A stretch of 64,000 nt of DNA, taken from Haemonchus contortus. Lineage: Eukaryota; Nematoda; Chromadorea; Rhabditida; Trichostrongylidae. A model generated the notes under the pieces. That model was not told the origin of the DNA. It did not search any database and saw only the letters and a list, made by a program, of their open reading frames with translations. This document shows positions 24,178-35,990 of this stretch, one piece after another. The stretch is from the NCBI GenBank assembly GCA_000469685.2, contig LS997566.1:24326432-24390431 (forward strand). Direction: 5' to 3'. Position 1 is the stretch's first letter; each line of letters opens with the position of its first letter. The translations under genes and the position numbers were made by a program.

Positions 24178-27100
24178 TCATTTTCTTCTTCTTGCAACAC
24201 CCGTAGTTAAAAACGGATCCGTCTGTGACACGTCCTCCAAAGATGAATGTATTTCCCAACCAGGAATCTCAGTGAAACCAGAAGAGGAGGGCACCTCATC
24301 CACATTATCCGGAATGTATTCGTCTTCACACACCTAAATCGACTGCGAATTCAATGATAAAATGGAACAAAAACCGTAAGGAACCGAACACACCCACACT
24401 GACAAACTCCGTGACTAACTAGAGGAAAATATTATCGCATAACACCTTTCCGGAAATTATATTTTTGCTGCTCAAGGCCGTGTTCTACACATATACAATG
24501 ATAAAAAGATTTTTGCATCATAGCGGCAGTAAGACAGACCACCTGTTCGGGAAACTTAATTAGGTACAGAAATTAGCAACAGACGTTTCCTTTCACTAAG
24601 CTAATCATTATCAATTCTAATATTAGAATTTGAATTGCATACACTATAATTCATACTCTGCTAACTAACACAGGAACGATAATTCTATAAAGAAGTTAGT
24701 AGGAAAAAAACAGACTGAACATCAACAAATACGCTCTAACTCACAGTTTTAGAATTCAAGGCGAGACTGCTTGAAGGCATTTCACGTGCAAGTGATAAAA
24801 CTGCATGAGGCTCACGCTTTTCGTCGGAGATTTTCGACAGTACAACCAAACTTCTCGTTCCCCAGTACACGATTATCATCATACAACACACTGCAAACAA
24901 AATATGAAATAAAAAAGCTAAAGAAATAAAATTTGGAAGAAAGGAAACTAAAGCACAACACGGGGAAAGCATTTTAAATCTGCCAATTAAAGAACCAATA
25001 AAGTGGCATGATTAACTATAAAACAGTCATCAATACGAATACGATGAATTTGGTTATTTACCCAGAAGTGAAGATACAAAAATAATAAAAGATGTAGTCA
25101 AAGGCCAGTTGTATAATAAGTGTCGTATAATTCCAAAACGAGCATCGATTACGAGAACAGCGCTGTCAATCTGAACACATGAAATGTTTTATGAATATGC
25201 TGGAGCCTGAGGAAAACGTCAAAATTACATTGAACGGAAGCACATGTCCGAAGAAACAAACAACACCACATCGCCCATTAAATTTTCGCAATGTGTTGGA
25301 GTAAATCATTGCGCCGTGGCAGTTGACACCACGATGCCAATTTTTAGCATTCACGTGAGCAAGTAAGAAAAATTGAAGGACGCAAAAATTCTTGATTCAA
25401 GGTCCTATTTCAGTAAAAGTGACTATTCCTCCAAGCCTTAGCAACGTCAAGCTAGAGAATATGAAGCATAAAATATGCGCGTTTATCGATCTACTTAGCT
25501 GCTTTGAAACCTAATGAACACAACCTTCCAAAGGTAGCATCAACTTTTCACAAATATTCTGCCTCTTGTCTAATATATTATTACTGATCTCTTCCTTCTC
25601 CATTCACCATTCTCAAATTGAGCAAACAACTGAACTTTAAACAGAATCTGTCGCTCCTAGGACAAAAATTGAGCTGAGATAGTTGAGGTACGAATTCAAC
25701 CTCCAAGACACTAAATTTACAGCTTCCTACCTGACTGAATAAACCCGAATAGCACTATCTTCTTATTAGCAGACACATGAAAACTCATCATGGTATTTTA
25801 ATAAGTCTAGGCCTATCTATTATACACGTAATGTGATGAAACGATGAAACAAAAACCACAGTTTCATCTACATTCAACATTTATCGTAAACATCATAGAA
25901 TAGTGAAGTGATTTCTCAGACTTAAAAAGGGAAAAAGTTGGGATGATAGAAGCATCAATAATGCGGAGAGTCTTTACAGTTGTTGAATCTCTCATCAGAA
26001 AAAGGTACAGGAGAATAGCTACCGAACCATACAGCAATAAGCAACATGGGAACGCTGTTAACGTAGGTACACTCTTTCATTCTACTCGCTCATCAGTTTG
26101 AAAATGACCCGAGAGATAATCTCATGTTTTTGCTTGTGCTGTAGAAGAATTATAAAAACACACCTGAGCAAAGCGATTTTGAAGCTGAAATACGAGTTTC
26201 GATGATGATCGATCATATGTCTCTATATACTCCGCTGCTAGAGGGACCTCCAGAATGTTATAGTTATGGAAGAAGCCAGCCAAGTACAGTGGAAAAAACA
26301 GTAACCAAGTCATCTGAAAATTTAAAAGGACACAAGATACGAGAGAGGAACAAAAAGAAACCCACAAATTACCTTTGTGAGCGAAGAAGGTTCCTTCAAA
26401 TAAGACGACTTTGTGTAAGTTTTGATCAAATCTTCTCCGTCATAAAGCGATAAAACATTTTGAAATATGCCTAATTTCTGTCCCTGTTGGATATCCGCGA
26501 AAAGAAGTCGAACCATCAAATTGTAATATACCGAAGGTGAAAATAGCTCTCCCTGAATGACGAGAAATCAGAATCTTTTCGATGTTCATTAAGAAAGCCC
26601 GAACCAAAAAGCAACCTAAGAAAAAAAGGACCGCCTGATGAACCAATCAAGTGACTTGATCGTTTATTCACCAAGGATCTTCGCTTACAAGCGTACCAGG
26701 TAGAGACGAGGAAGTCGCGACATGGCAGTCACCAGTCACATGCCAGGCTCTACTCTTTTCGTGTAAATCTAGCATTTCGTTCGATCCCTTCAAAAATTGG
26801 ACGCTCTGGTAGGAGAGTACAGTAGGTATACATTTCCAGACACGCATATAGACTTCTTAAACCCCGTCATGAGCGGATTCCAGCGTAAATGTAAGGTAAC
26901 TAAGTGTTAGGGCAACTTGCTTGATTTCTTCTTTTCAAACTTGGAGGCGGAAATTTACTCAGATTACGCTCATTTTACGCCCGCTGCACCCCTACATCCA
27001 TCCGTCACATCCCCCGTCTGTACTCCTAGCGTTTGAACGACCCATGTCTACACTAACAATTTTCGGGCACCTTTGCCCTCTATGGTTGGTAGGGTATCTG

Positions 27101-30100
27101 GTCATTCTGTTAGGAGCTCGCATTAACGGAAGGTGAATGTAAATAATTTATATTCCGTTGATGGAAAATCCAATGAGAGTGCTCTGATGAAGCGGTTCCA
27201 GCCGAGTCTTGCCTAAACTTCTCCATATGACGTTTTAGTCAGCCCTCCAAAGCACTCTTTAATGATTAATGGCTTAGTAATGGCTCGCATACGTAGCAGC
27301 TTACTAGCTTGTGATTGAAAAGTGAAGTTAGCTCTGAGTATTGCAATATTTATGAGAACCGCATATTACTCGAATAATATTAACGCCTCTTAGCCTTAGC
27401 CAACAATTATGATCGAATTTCTTTTGAAACTATCTGTTTCTTCAAGACAAGAATGGTCGAGGCATGTGAAACAGAAAGAAAGCGTATCCCACACATCCTT
27501 ACTAAACGCGAACTACGCAACGATCAGTTGTAATCAATTGATAAAACAGAGCAGAATGTGTGAGCACCTCAATTGTGAAAACTCAGTATTTATCACATTG
27601 GACGTCAATGTCTTTCGCCCATCGACCAGCGCAAAGTATGAGGGTTCCAGTGATCTATTCTGTTGCTCACGCCATATGGCATTATGCCCAAAATATTGAA
27701 AATGTAGAAGTTGTGATGGAAGCAGAAAACCTGACGAGGCGGAGAACGGTAAAAAAACGGAAAGCCAAACCTTCCCGAATTCCACAGTTGCCGTAGGAAA
27801 AGAACAAATACCATGAAGTTCAGAAAAGCATGTGTTGAAAGATAAATTCAACTCGATCTCGTTACGGATTGATGAAGGTAGGACTATCCTCCTTAAAACA
27901 GGTAAATTTTCCATAAACTAAAAATAATTTCAAATCTGAGAAAAATTTGCATACGCGAAACAGAGCTTGTTGGTTGCACCTGAGCGGTCGTCATTGGCGC
28001 GCATGAGTGACTGCTACCTAGCGCAGCCCTCACAACGCAATTTCTGCGTCAAGCCTTATGGAAATCATTTCACTCTCGACTTACGGTCAACTATATCGGC
28101 TTCACTAGAGTGACTTCAAGCCTGTGTACAAGACGAACCCGATGGAGTGTGAGTGAGCGAGATTGCAAACTCATTAAACTATCAGTTCGTAGAGTTACTG
28201 TATACAAAGGTGAAGGAATTATGATGAAATCTGAGACATACCCTTTTTCTCATAATTAAAAACCCTTTTTATGATCTTCACTATAAGTAGTTACTTAATG
28301 AGCAGGAATACTACGCGGTTGAATCAACTGCAGCAGTTTTGTTCGGTTCCTTAAAAGACAGGAAACTGCCAAAGGTAGAAAAATTGTAAGTTTTACCGTA
28401 CTTATGTGCGATATGAATGTGTATAGATTTGAAATGTTTTTGAGTTTTACAAATGTAACCGATATGGATTGCTTTGGAAAGGATGGATGGGACCCTAGAT
28501 CTTTCGACTCTTTACAATATCTTAATCAGTACTTTATCGACTTAAAATGAGTAGAAAGTTTCATGAACTTGAGCCTAAACACTTGATAAAGGTGCTCTTG
28601 CACCTGAATCGAAGAAACCCCAACCAAGGCGATAGCCAACTGCAAGTCGATGACCGGAAGATTTGGACGAGTTGATTGACGCAGAATTCGCGTAGAATGG
28701 ACGGCGCTGGGTGGCTAATGCAACTCATGTGCCCCAGCCACACAAAGTTGCAAAGAGTCGCGCCATATGAACGCCTCGCTTGTCAGCTATGTGCCAAACG
28801 CGCCGTGGGCATTACCTCTCGTCCCACTGCGACGCTTTCAGAGTAGAGCGTCATGCATTCAGCGTTCGCGCGCACGCTTCCGCGCTGCGACCCTTTGCTT
28901 CGGAGTATATTATTTTTCAAGCGGCTCGTTCATAATGATATACTTTTGTCACATTATACCATATTAATAAAAGAAAAAATATAAGATCCATAACAAAAAA
29001 CGAAAAACTGAAAAAAAGTTACACGGCCGATAAATACTCGATCAAAAGACTTTTACCATACGGTATTGGAATTAACTACCGGCATTGTCACTAAGCGCCT
29101 AGGCTCAACGCTTAACGCTCTGGAAAATGGGTTCGGATTCAGGGGCCAACAAGGAGTCAAAGGGAAACCAGTAAGGCATATGTGCTCTTGTGTTTACTCG
29201 TGAAAGCCACCTCAAAACCTCATCAAACACCAACTCCCCCCAATTATAATAATATATGTAGAACAGCAAAAAAAACTGAGCTGACGGAAATTCTTTCTCC
29301 GCCTACCTAAATTCTGTATTCAAATATGCTAAGATTCTAGTTTTGCCTTACGAAATATTTGAACGCCTACCTTAAAACACACAAGGCCTCGTGCAAGGAG
29401 TGGGGCAAGTATCTGATTGATCAAATAATAGGTTGACGCATGATTACTGCGGATTCTTTCGCGGCTCCTTTTCTCTCGATGTAATTCGAATATTGATCCG
29501 GGATCGAATAGAGATAATCTTCTTCCTTTCCTCATTAGAAGAATGACTAGAAACCATCTTTCATACGCCTCATTATGCCCTACTACATCGAGAAAGGTTG
29601 GAAGGTGGCACAGTTATAGAGTGACCTCAACAAAATTCCGGGCGATGGAACAGTCAGCCAAAGCCGGATGAAGAATGTAATCTGCTTCTATGGTCGCTCT
29701 ATTCGCCAACAGAAACTCCTAGGATTATCACGTCAATCGCCTTTTCAAAAATTGACTAACGTACTGTACTTTCGACGGAATAGATGACTTTATGGCCGAC
29801 GTCAAGGCGTGGATCGCCTCCAACAATTGAAACTTGTTCGCCTGTGGAATCCGACTGCCTAGCAAATGGGAAGCCGTGCTTGACGTAGATGGTGGAAATG
29901 TCCCGGAGTAAATATTTCAACATGCCTTTGCTAAACATTTCTATCGTTTCTTTAAGCAAAATTTGCTGAAAAAATCCGCAATAATTATGCATCAACCTAA
30001 TATTTTCAACCGAGAAGTAATCTTTTCACTTGTAGCTTTCAGACATATTCACTTTAGTAAACCGCGTCTGTGTGCCTAGCAAATGACAGAGTCTTAGAAA

Positions 30101-30822
30101 AACGCTGTACAAGAGTGAGCTGTAGTCCAATTAAGGGAGTCAGCACGATAGTATGGCAAGCCCAGTAATGTCCGTGTTCCCGTCGAAGTATGAGTCGGTT
30201 TGAACTGCTGCGATCGTCTCACATGCTTCCGGTAGAGGACGGAAAAGACTTTTCTTAAGATCACTGCTCCAAATTACTTTTTTATTTTACAAGAGACTAA
30301 TAACATAAATTGCATAAATTGAATTGCATCTCTGTTGGTCTACTCATCCTTTGCATTACTCTTACGAAGCTTTGCCTTCACGAAACCATTCCGGAAACCC
30401 ATGCGAGCCTTAACTTTACTTACGGGAGTTCGAACCATGCTGTTTACCAAGTACAACAACCAAAGCGTAGTCAACTATTTGAGCAAATATTGACCTACAC
30501 CAACATTTTGTACAGAAGAAGTTAAACTTGTGGTAAACACTAGCAGCCGCACCCCTGTGAAGTCCCCTTTTAAAACGAAGAAAAAAAAGTTACGGACGAA
30601 GGTCCACGGGGATTTGGAGGTGAATCTATCAGTTTGAATTTTTTCCTGCGTAAACATGAAGAATACTAACCTCACAAGAAGGGGTGTAAGGGCAGCCACA
30701 AAAAAGGCTAACGAGCAATGAAGTAACAGCAGACAGAAGTTGTAAAAAGTGCTGGCGTCCGCCGTCAAACGTAAGGCACGTTGCAATTGAGATCGAGCAT
30801 TTTCGAATAGCCGAAACTGCAT
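24178..30822 (-). CDS. seip-1: Seipin (BSCL2 family)
   Basis: ER membrane protein that organises lipid-droplet assembly. Exons: 30822-30671, 27891-27771, 26552-26373, 26313-26164, 25170-25062, 24890-24745, 24333-24178; all phases agree, 337 residues. Short cytosolic N-terminus, first membrane helix (LLLLHCSLAFFVAALTPLLV), lumenal domain with NLSFNTC..GICSFPTATVEF, SPSVYYNLMVRL, a segment ending KSSYLKEPSSL, NILEVPLAAEYIET and IIRHLLYNWPL, second helix ending in MMIIVYW, and an acidic cytosolic tail (DEYIPDNVDEVPSSSGF) ending in RRRK. These match the human order: LCSFPVANV, ..SRSVMLHYRSDLL, LLEVELYADY, LRYLLYNFPMT. A 2.8-kb first intron holds no clear gene. It is the first gene of the seipin-JAMP-PGAP3 array. 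Confidence 0.94.
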
Positions 30823-30840
30823 TCTACATCTGAAAAGAAG
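30823..30840 (-). promoter_or_regulatory. Candidate spliced-leader acceptor for seipin
   Basis: Minus-strand 'cttcttttcag' ends 7 nt before the seipin start codon: a strong pyrimidine tract and AG with almost no 5' UTR left. This is the textbook form of a nematode trans-splice site. It supports the chosen start; trans-splicing itself is inferred. Confidence 0.55.
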
Positions 30841-32240
30841 AAAATACTTGCACTCCTCAACAACAACAACCCCAAATGACAGGAAAATGCGATTGAGCCT
30901 TGCCGAAAGGAATCAATCAATATTCTGACCACGTATTTGATATTTATTAGCAGTATTTACCATCGGTTTTTAATGCCGACGATGCTACCTTTTCTAGCCT
31001 TATTCACTAGAAAATTATGGGCAAGGAATACTCAGTGTTGACGCCAGGAATGAAACGATGCCAACTTTTTGAAAATTCACTTTTAATAAACCTTAGATTA
31101 AGCGTTATTAAATGTCGAGTCACAAATGTAACGAACACTTCCAGATACCTGCGTAAGTTTGAGATTTTGCAGAAATACCTAACTTCAACAACAAAGCGAC
31201 TCGTCAGAATTCTTGACGCTATCGTAACTGCTGTCGATTGCGAACGTAATTTTTGTTATTTTCTTGTTACCAGAGCGATTGAAAAACTATACATGAGGCC
31301 CCTCATCAAATGATGAAGAACCGGGTGCCCTAACACTCATCCAAATGGTTACCGAAAACGACGCATATAGAAATGAAAGTGATATCAATGAAACACTGGA
31401 CATCTCCCTGGGTATCCCTTGAAGATTGTTTCAGAGAGTTCTTCACGATTTCTTGACGTCACATTATCAGAGCAGAATCAAAAACCTTCTCACTCACAGA
31501 AACGAAAAGGTTTAAAAGAAGGAACTAGAAATGCTTCACCTGAAGTATGCGACGAAGAGGGAACTTCGATTCGATCTCATACCGTAAGCAAATAGGTGTC
31601 CATTCCGTCCTTTACTGCACATTGGAGCACGAAATCGTTCCTTTGAATTTATAAAGTATCTCTCTGGTACTATCCAATCTATCTGCTTTGCTTTTTAAAT
31701 TCCGCTTGGTTTCTTCCAACACCAATTTTTGTAATAGGAAAAAAACTAGTTCTGATGGGTGTGACAAGTGTGCCGTCCAATTACATTCTCCGATAGCTAT
31801 ATCTGGTTCTGCTTCCTCCTTACTCCTGTTTGTTGCATTTCCTGTTTTTTCTCTTGTATGGGTCTGTCATTTTCACGACTGCAAGGAGTGACAAGTTCTC
31901 CACTCGACGAATTTCCCATTCAGGCTTTTGGGATTCTTTCAGCCTTTCATTTTTGTCTGCCCTTTTTTATATTGCGTCATGGAGTACAATCGAGGAGACC
32001 CTATCCTCAGCAATTCGCTTTTTGGCGTACGAAAGCACATTCTTGAACTGACTTGTCGATACATTCTTTCGGTGATGGCTCGTTTGAATGACCTTAACAA
32101 TGGGCTTCATACATCTGTGTGTTGTTTCCTTCAACTACGACAATGAGCTCATTTGGGCGATTGAGCCTCCTCGTAATCAATTGCCAAACTCCCATATATT
32201 AAACACCTATATCTGGAACAATGACATCGTTTCTTAGGCT
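30841..32240. other. Intergenic upstream of seipin
   Basis: No supportable exon. Several open frames of 60-100 codons (for example plus 31017-31313 and overlapping frames at 31688-32146) show no known motif and no consistent splice structure. Confidence 0.5.
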
Positions 32241-32770
32241 TCAAAAATCCGAGGCGTACGTCAAAGCAGGAAGGACCGCAGTGTCGAAAAGAAGAGCGCG
32301 GAGCCGGATGTTCTTTATATTCTTCACTAATCCCTCGACATTCTTAAATGCTCTCCACGCGGCGCGTTTCCTTCTGCAAAGCCCTGGAGCTAGGTCGTTC
32401 ATCATGTTGACCTCCCGACCTAGATGCCCATAGCTGGAGCATTCGGAGATATTCATTCCGTTTAGCGTGAAGGGAGCATCAGGTACCAATCCGTTTTTCA
32501 TGAACATCGTCTTCATTAAGTTCAGTCTCAAGCCGATCCTTCCACTGTCAAACTCGGCCAGTATTTGTTTCGCCTGCTCGATGTTCGGTGTTATAAGCAC
32601 GATGTCGTCTGCAAAGCGGAGGTGATGTAAGCAGCGGCCGTCGACCTTCACTCCCAAGTCTTCCCATTCTAAATGATGCAGTGATATCGAAACAGAGGGA
32701 AACTGTGATCTTACATTGGGTCACGAACCTTGCTGAGTAGCGGTCGTGAGCTAATAGCAAGAGATGAGCC
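32241..32770 (-). mobile_element. RTE-type retrotransposon fragment (reverse transcriptase core)
   Basis: A 138-codon frame (32657-32241) begins GVKVDGRCLHHLRFADDIVL, the RTE-clade reverse transcriptase segment with the catalytic FADD box, and runs on through the palm/thumb region to LFDTAVLPALTYASD. Upstream residues up to about 32770 fit the preceding motif with stops and frameshifts. It is probably the continuation of the RTE piece at 37125-38100, split by later insertions. Confidence 0.85.
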
Positions 32771-33759
32771 AAATTTCACTTTTCTATGATGTATTGCCTT
32801 TCATTGGTCCCTATCACTGCACTCACCCGTCTTATCGATTGAAACATATCAAAGAGTCAAGATTCATACCAGATACCGAAGACGTACGATTTCGATTGGG
32901 GAGATGGCACTTTTTCTCTGAGGCTCTTCATCAGTTCTTACCACTTGTTATCTTATTATCAGTTTTTGTCACTGAATAAATCCCGTCCCAATCTACTTGA
33001 GCGCTCCTTTTTGCGTGTCTGGCGCACGGGACAGAAGCATTTCGAAGTTTTCCGTCCCACGGCTCCGTTGAGCCGCGCTGTCCCAGAACTGATAAATTTT
33101 TCTAGAGTGAACAGTCTTTGGTTTTTTCAAGAGTTTTTCATGAATTAGTTTGAAATAGGTGTAAGTAATGTAGTTATGAGTTTCCAGCCTTAGTTAAGTC
33201 TGGTTTTATGCATAACCAGGCGGCTACGCACGCTATTGCGTGCGCTAGGGGCTCTAGCCATGAGGGACGGAGCCACATGGCTTCTGATTCTCATTATAGG
33301 CCCTTATCATCTGAGCCTCTTCCAGGCCACTTCTATAGCGGCCATCATTTTTTTTGGGATGTGAAAAGGGGCTGTGTGTGGCCATGAAGAGTACTCCGAT
33401 GTATCCAAATCAAACACCTCTGCAGTCCACGTAGTCGAAGGGACCCTGTGTAGTTTGGGCTCAGTGTGGCCGTGAACACCAAATTTGAAGGGAAAACCCC
33501 TTTGGTATTTGTAGGGATTTACACGTCTCTAGAGGGTATGCACCTATGTGGCCGAGGTTATTGTAATGTGGTCTGAAATTAATGTAGTGCATTTGCTTCT
33601 GAGTAGAACGGACTACTGCGTGTGAACCACGGATAATAACTTTAAAAAATTTTTAGACTAATTTTTGAAAGAGTTTAGTGGTATCCCCTGGTTGTACACC
33701 TATGTGGTCAGGGTCAGTGTGAAGGACAGATGATGTATAAATTCTTGATCTCAGGTCCG

Positions 33760-34200
33760 CCCCCCTCTTTGCAAACCCCACCCACTTCAGACTTCGAACC
33801 ACATTACTTTTATGACCTCCAGACACCTTTTTCCCGCGTTCCAAAACGCACCTGAAAAGTCTTAATAATTCTGATTTAAGCCCCGCCCACTTCAGTGCCA
33901 ATCCCGCCCAGTTCTGGAATCTGACCTCATTTGTTCTACTATATCATACCACTTTTTTCCCGCATCTCAGAACGTTTCCGAATAGAGTTATAAATTTTTG
34001 ATATGAGCTCCGCCCACTTTAGTGCCAACCACTCCCACTTCTAGGATTTGACCACATTTGTCCTTTAACAACTTAGCATTTTTTGTCGCATCCTGGAACG
34101 TTTTTGAACAGAGTCATAAATTTTTGATCCAAGCTCCGCCCACTTTAGTGCCAACCACGCCCACTTCTGGGATTTGACCACATTTGTTCCATTACCTCTA
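33760..34200. repeat. Tandem array, ~123-bp unit, inside Helitron copy 1
   Basis: Phrases such as 'gctccgcccactttagtgcca' recur near 33882, 34008 and 34133, about 123-126 bp apart, with related flanks ('accacatttgt', 'tttttcccgca'). At least three to four diverged units. Confidence 0.75.
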
Positions 34201-34687
34201 ACCACTTTTTTCCCGCACTTTAAAGCGCTTCCAAGCAAAGTTGCCTTCATTTTTGAAAAGTGGCTTTCGTCGCACGCCCCGCCCATCGTGGGCAGGGCTT
34301 CGCTAAGCTTACGCATGCCCAACACGCATGAGGCCCTGCTCACTTTTCTTCTTTTTTTCCTGACCTCTGCGCCTTAATTGAATCGAGTTATGAATACATT
34401 TGAAAAGTACCGCCCATTTTGGGAAAGCTCCGCCCATAGCACGTGGGTCTCCTCCTTCTGGTTTGTTGACCCAATCCTCACCTTTGAACATTTTTCCCCG
34501 GTGTTTGAACTTTTTCGAAGCGAAAATAAGATGTTTGACCCGCCCACTCCGGCACATGCCTCGCCCCCGGTGGGCGGAGCTCCGCAGAGCTCATATGTGC
34601 TCTGTTAATCTTGTCCCAGGCTTCACCAATCCCGAACTTGTCCCGACCTCTAAAGGTGTTTTTTCCGGTGAAACAGAATTGCGTGAA

Positions 34688-34731
34688 CACACATACATAC
34701 ATACATACATACATACATACAAACATACCAA
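34688..34731. repeat. (acat)n microsatellite
   Basis: Run of 'acat' units near the 5' end of Helitron copy 1. The other Helitron copies have a different short repeat at the same place. Confidence 0.9.
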
Positions 34732-35860
34732 ACTTGTGGATTGTTTATAGGGAGATACAGCTTTGGGAGTAGAAATGGATCAGGCTGCAGTGGAAGATTT
34801 AGAGGGTGGTTTTGAAAGATAATTGGTCGAACCCGACGAAATAGAACTGAAGAATAATTTTTTCAAAGCTATATTTGAAGGTGTCACACATGGTGGCTAA
34901 AATTTACTTAAGATTTAGATTCAAGATTTACTTCGGAAGACAGCTCACAAGCAAAGATTCAGGAGCTGTATTTGCGGTGGTCATGACTAATGGACGGGCT
35001 CTCGAATCAAGGAATGCATATCTATACGATAACTAGTTAATTATTCATTGGAACATAGCACCCACTTGTATGTCACTCCAAAAGGCGAAAAGGAATACTA
35101 TTAGAAGCCTAGGATAGGCAGTTAAAAGGAGGGCAAGTTTTCGAAAAATTCGTGACAAACAACTGATTCGAGCTTATGGAAGTGTTTACAGGAGTCAACT
35201 CTTGGGACAGTAGATGTGAAAGCAATTTCGAAAAATGCACAAAAAGTGTGATATTGAGGGAGAGAATCTAATTCAGTAGTAGTTTTCAAAACGTTTTTCT
35301 TACCCCACTTTGTGTACATATAGTGTTATTTGGTGATTGCAAACCCATTAAATACAAAAAATTCCAAGTAAAACTAATAATCGAGAAAAAAACCGATGAG
35401 AAGGGGGGACGGGAGTCCACCGTACAGCCGCGTTGTCCCCCGCGACGAAAGAGCGTGGCTCACCGTTGAGCCGCGCTGTCGTCAAAGGGTTAAAATGCCA
35501 AGGTTTCACCGTTAACACGATGGGCATTACAGGCCTAGTGGCTCTCGCCTTTTCTGTCTGGTTATCCGTCATTATCAGTTGTTAACAATCCTTGTCCCTA
35601 TCATTTACGATTTCTTCTCGTTCCACGCCACCTACCGATGTGTCAAGGCTTTACCGATAACCCGAGTAGGTGACGGATCTTGTGGTCTTTGCCTACCACG
35701 GCTTCTTATCAGCTCCTACCTGTACCTACAACTGTTATCGCTACCTATTACCTGCCGTCAGTGTTCCCATCCCGCCGCCTGTGTACCTCCCAAATTCGAA
35801 CGCTATAAGTTCTGGGGGGGGGGGGAGGGGGCAGGAGTTATGAATTTCAGACAGATCAAA

Positions 35861-35955
35861 CACACATACACATACACATACACACACGCGCACGTGCATA
35901 CGCACGCTTACGCACATGTACTCACTACACCCACATTACACATACACTCAGTCAT
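35861..35955. repeat. (cacata)n-type microsatellite
   Basis: Imperfect ca/cata-rich run in Helitron copy 3, at the position equivalent to (acat)n in copy 1 and (gtct)n in copy 2. Confidence 0.85.
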
Positions 35956-35990
35956 ACACAAATGCACAATCAAATAGCGGATCATATATA

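Larger units (their letters stand above)
33216..34755 (-). mobile_element. Non-autonomous Helitron, copy 1
   Basis: A 1540-bp element in minus orientation. The 5' end is TC (complement of 34754-34755: tctccctataaacaatcc) and the 3' end is CTGG (complement of 33216-33219). A hairpin gcacgc-aata-gcgtgc lies about 8 nt before the terminal CTGG. It sits between A (33215) and T (34756) with no duplication, exactly interrupting sequence that is continuous in copy b at 39880-40817. Inside are ~123-bp tandem units with 'tccgcccacttta' (about 33760-34200) and an (acat)n microsatellite. No Rep/helicase frame. Confidence 0.85.
32990..35493. mobile_element. piggyBac-like TTAA element, copy a (holds a Helitron)
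   Basis: The right end reads 'gagccgcgctgtcgtcaaaggg' then TTAA (35490-35493). The interior matches the inverted copy at 39880-40817 almost throughout: 'tttttgcgtgtctggcgc' near 33011, 'gggagtagaaatggatca' near 34766, 'aaaatgcacaaaaagtgtg' near 35234. The left end near 32990 has decayed. The homologous sequence is interrupted by 33216-34755, a Helitron. TTAA flanks and TIRs beginning 'ccctttgacgacagcgc' suggest the piggyBac group; no transposase is recognisable. Confidence 0.75.

Noticed and set aside
29756..30000. Minus frame with good splice-like borders (ILLKETIEMFSKGMLKYLL...) inside seipin intron 1, and a second at 29329-29535
   Set aside because: They looked like exons, but seipin exon 1 joins directly to 27891-27771 in phase and by family alignment. 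Neither frame resembles a known protein.
30475..30670. Extension of the seipin first open frame past the donor at 30670
   Set aside because: The splice donor and phase to the next exon give the conserved seipin sequence; the extension is intron read-through.
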